From contig CAJMBP010000038.1 in assembly GCA_905211675.1 (NCBI GenBank), positions 1-14,620 of the forward strand: a stretch of DNA of 14,620 nt. Direction: 5' to 3'. The position numbers were made by a program, and so were the translations under genes. A model generated the notes under the pieces. It saw only the letters and a list, made by a program, of their open reading frames with translations, ran no database searches and was not told the origin of the DNA. This DNA is from an uncultured Oscillospiraceae bacterium (GTDB lineage: Bacteria > Bacillota > Clostridia > Oscillospirales > Acutalibacteraceae). Below, piece by piece: positions 14,619-14,620 of this stretch (position 1 is its first letter; every line of letters begins with the position of its first letter).

Positions 14619-14620
14619 AA

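Noticed and set aside
1..14620. CRISPR arrays, insertion sequences, tRNA genes, phage or toxin-antitoxin modules
   Set aside because: I looked for direct repeats with spacers, terminal inverted repeats, transposase motifs, cloverleaf elements and small paired genes and found none; all sizeable space is filled by core genes.

Overview
The window looks like a chromosomal core-gene region from an anaerobic, endospore-forming Firmicute of the class Clostridia, plausibly an uncultured gut lineage near Oscillospirales/Ruminococcaceae. This is inferred from: a SpoIID gene; a yloU-yloV-recG block as in Bacillus subtilis; an L10-leader RNA of Firmicute type; strong Shine-Dalgarno (SD) sites; moderate-to-low GC content; and frequent TTG starts. 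No mobile element, CRISPR array, tRNA, rRNA or phage gene is visible. I found no clear case of an undescribed multi-gene system. The less ordinary items are an unrecognised eight-helix membrane protein, an orphan solute-binding lipoprotein, relocated rplJL genes and the fine structure of the rplJ leader.

Left part, + strand (121-8357): six genes run tightly in one direction and are probably one operon driven by an extended -10 promoter at 59-87. In order they are: a YmdB-type metallophosphoesterase; a family-5 solute-binding lipoprotein with a TTG start; a small Asp23/Gls24 protein (YloU-like); a DAK2-domain, FakA-like protein (YloV) with a TTG start; the branch-migration helicase RecG; and a homodimeric-type ABC exporter. 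A strong hairpin at 8363-8386 ends this operon and also the convergent one.

Middle part, - strand (8408-12326, read right to left): spoIID (sporulation peptidoglycan hydrolase) is followed by a large DUF2142-type membrane protein with its own promoter. Next come a perfect TTGACA-17-TATAAT promoter, an L10-leader RNA with an attenuator, rplJ (L10, TTG start) and rplL (L7/L12). rplJL lie apart from their usual neighbours rplKA and rpoBC.

Right part, + strand (12423-14618): a gene for an unrecognised eight-helix membrane protein is divergent from spoIID. It is followed at once by a perfect consensus promoter and murA, the first committed enzyme of peptidoglycan synthesis, with a TTG start at 13332. 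The ends of the longest open frames of murA, spoIID and rplL were rejected in favour of internal starts with better start-site evidence.

Themes: cell envelope (murA, spoIID, probably the DUF2142 protein and the ABC exporter), translation (rplJL), lipid metabolism or envelope homeostasis (yloU/yloV) and genome maintenance (recG). All assignments come from reading motifs; no database search was run.
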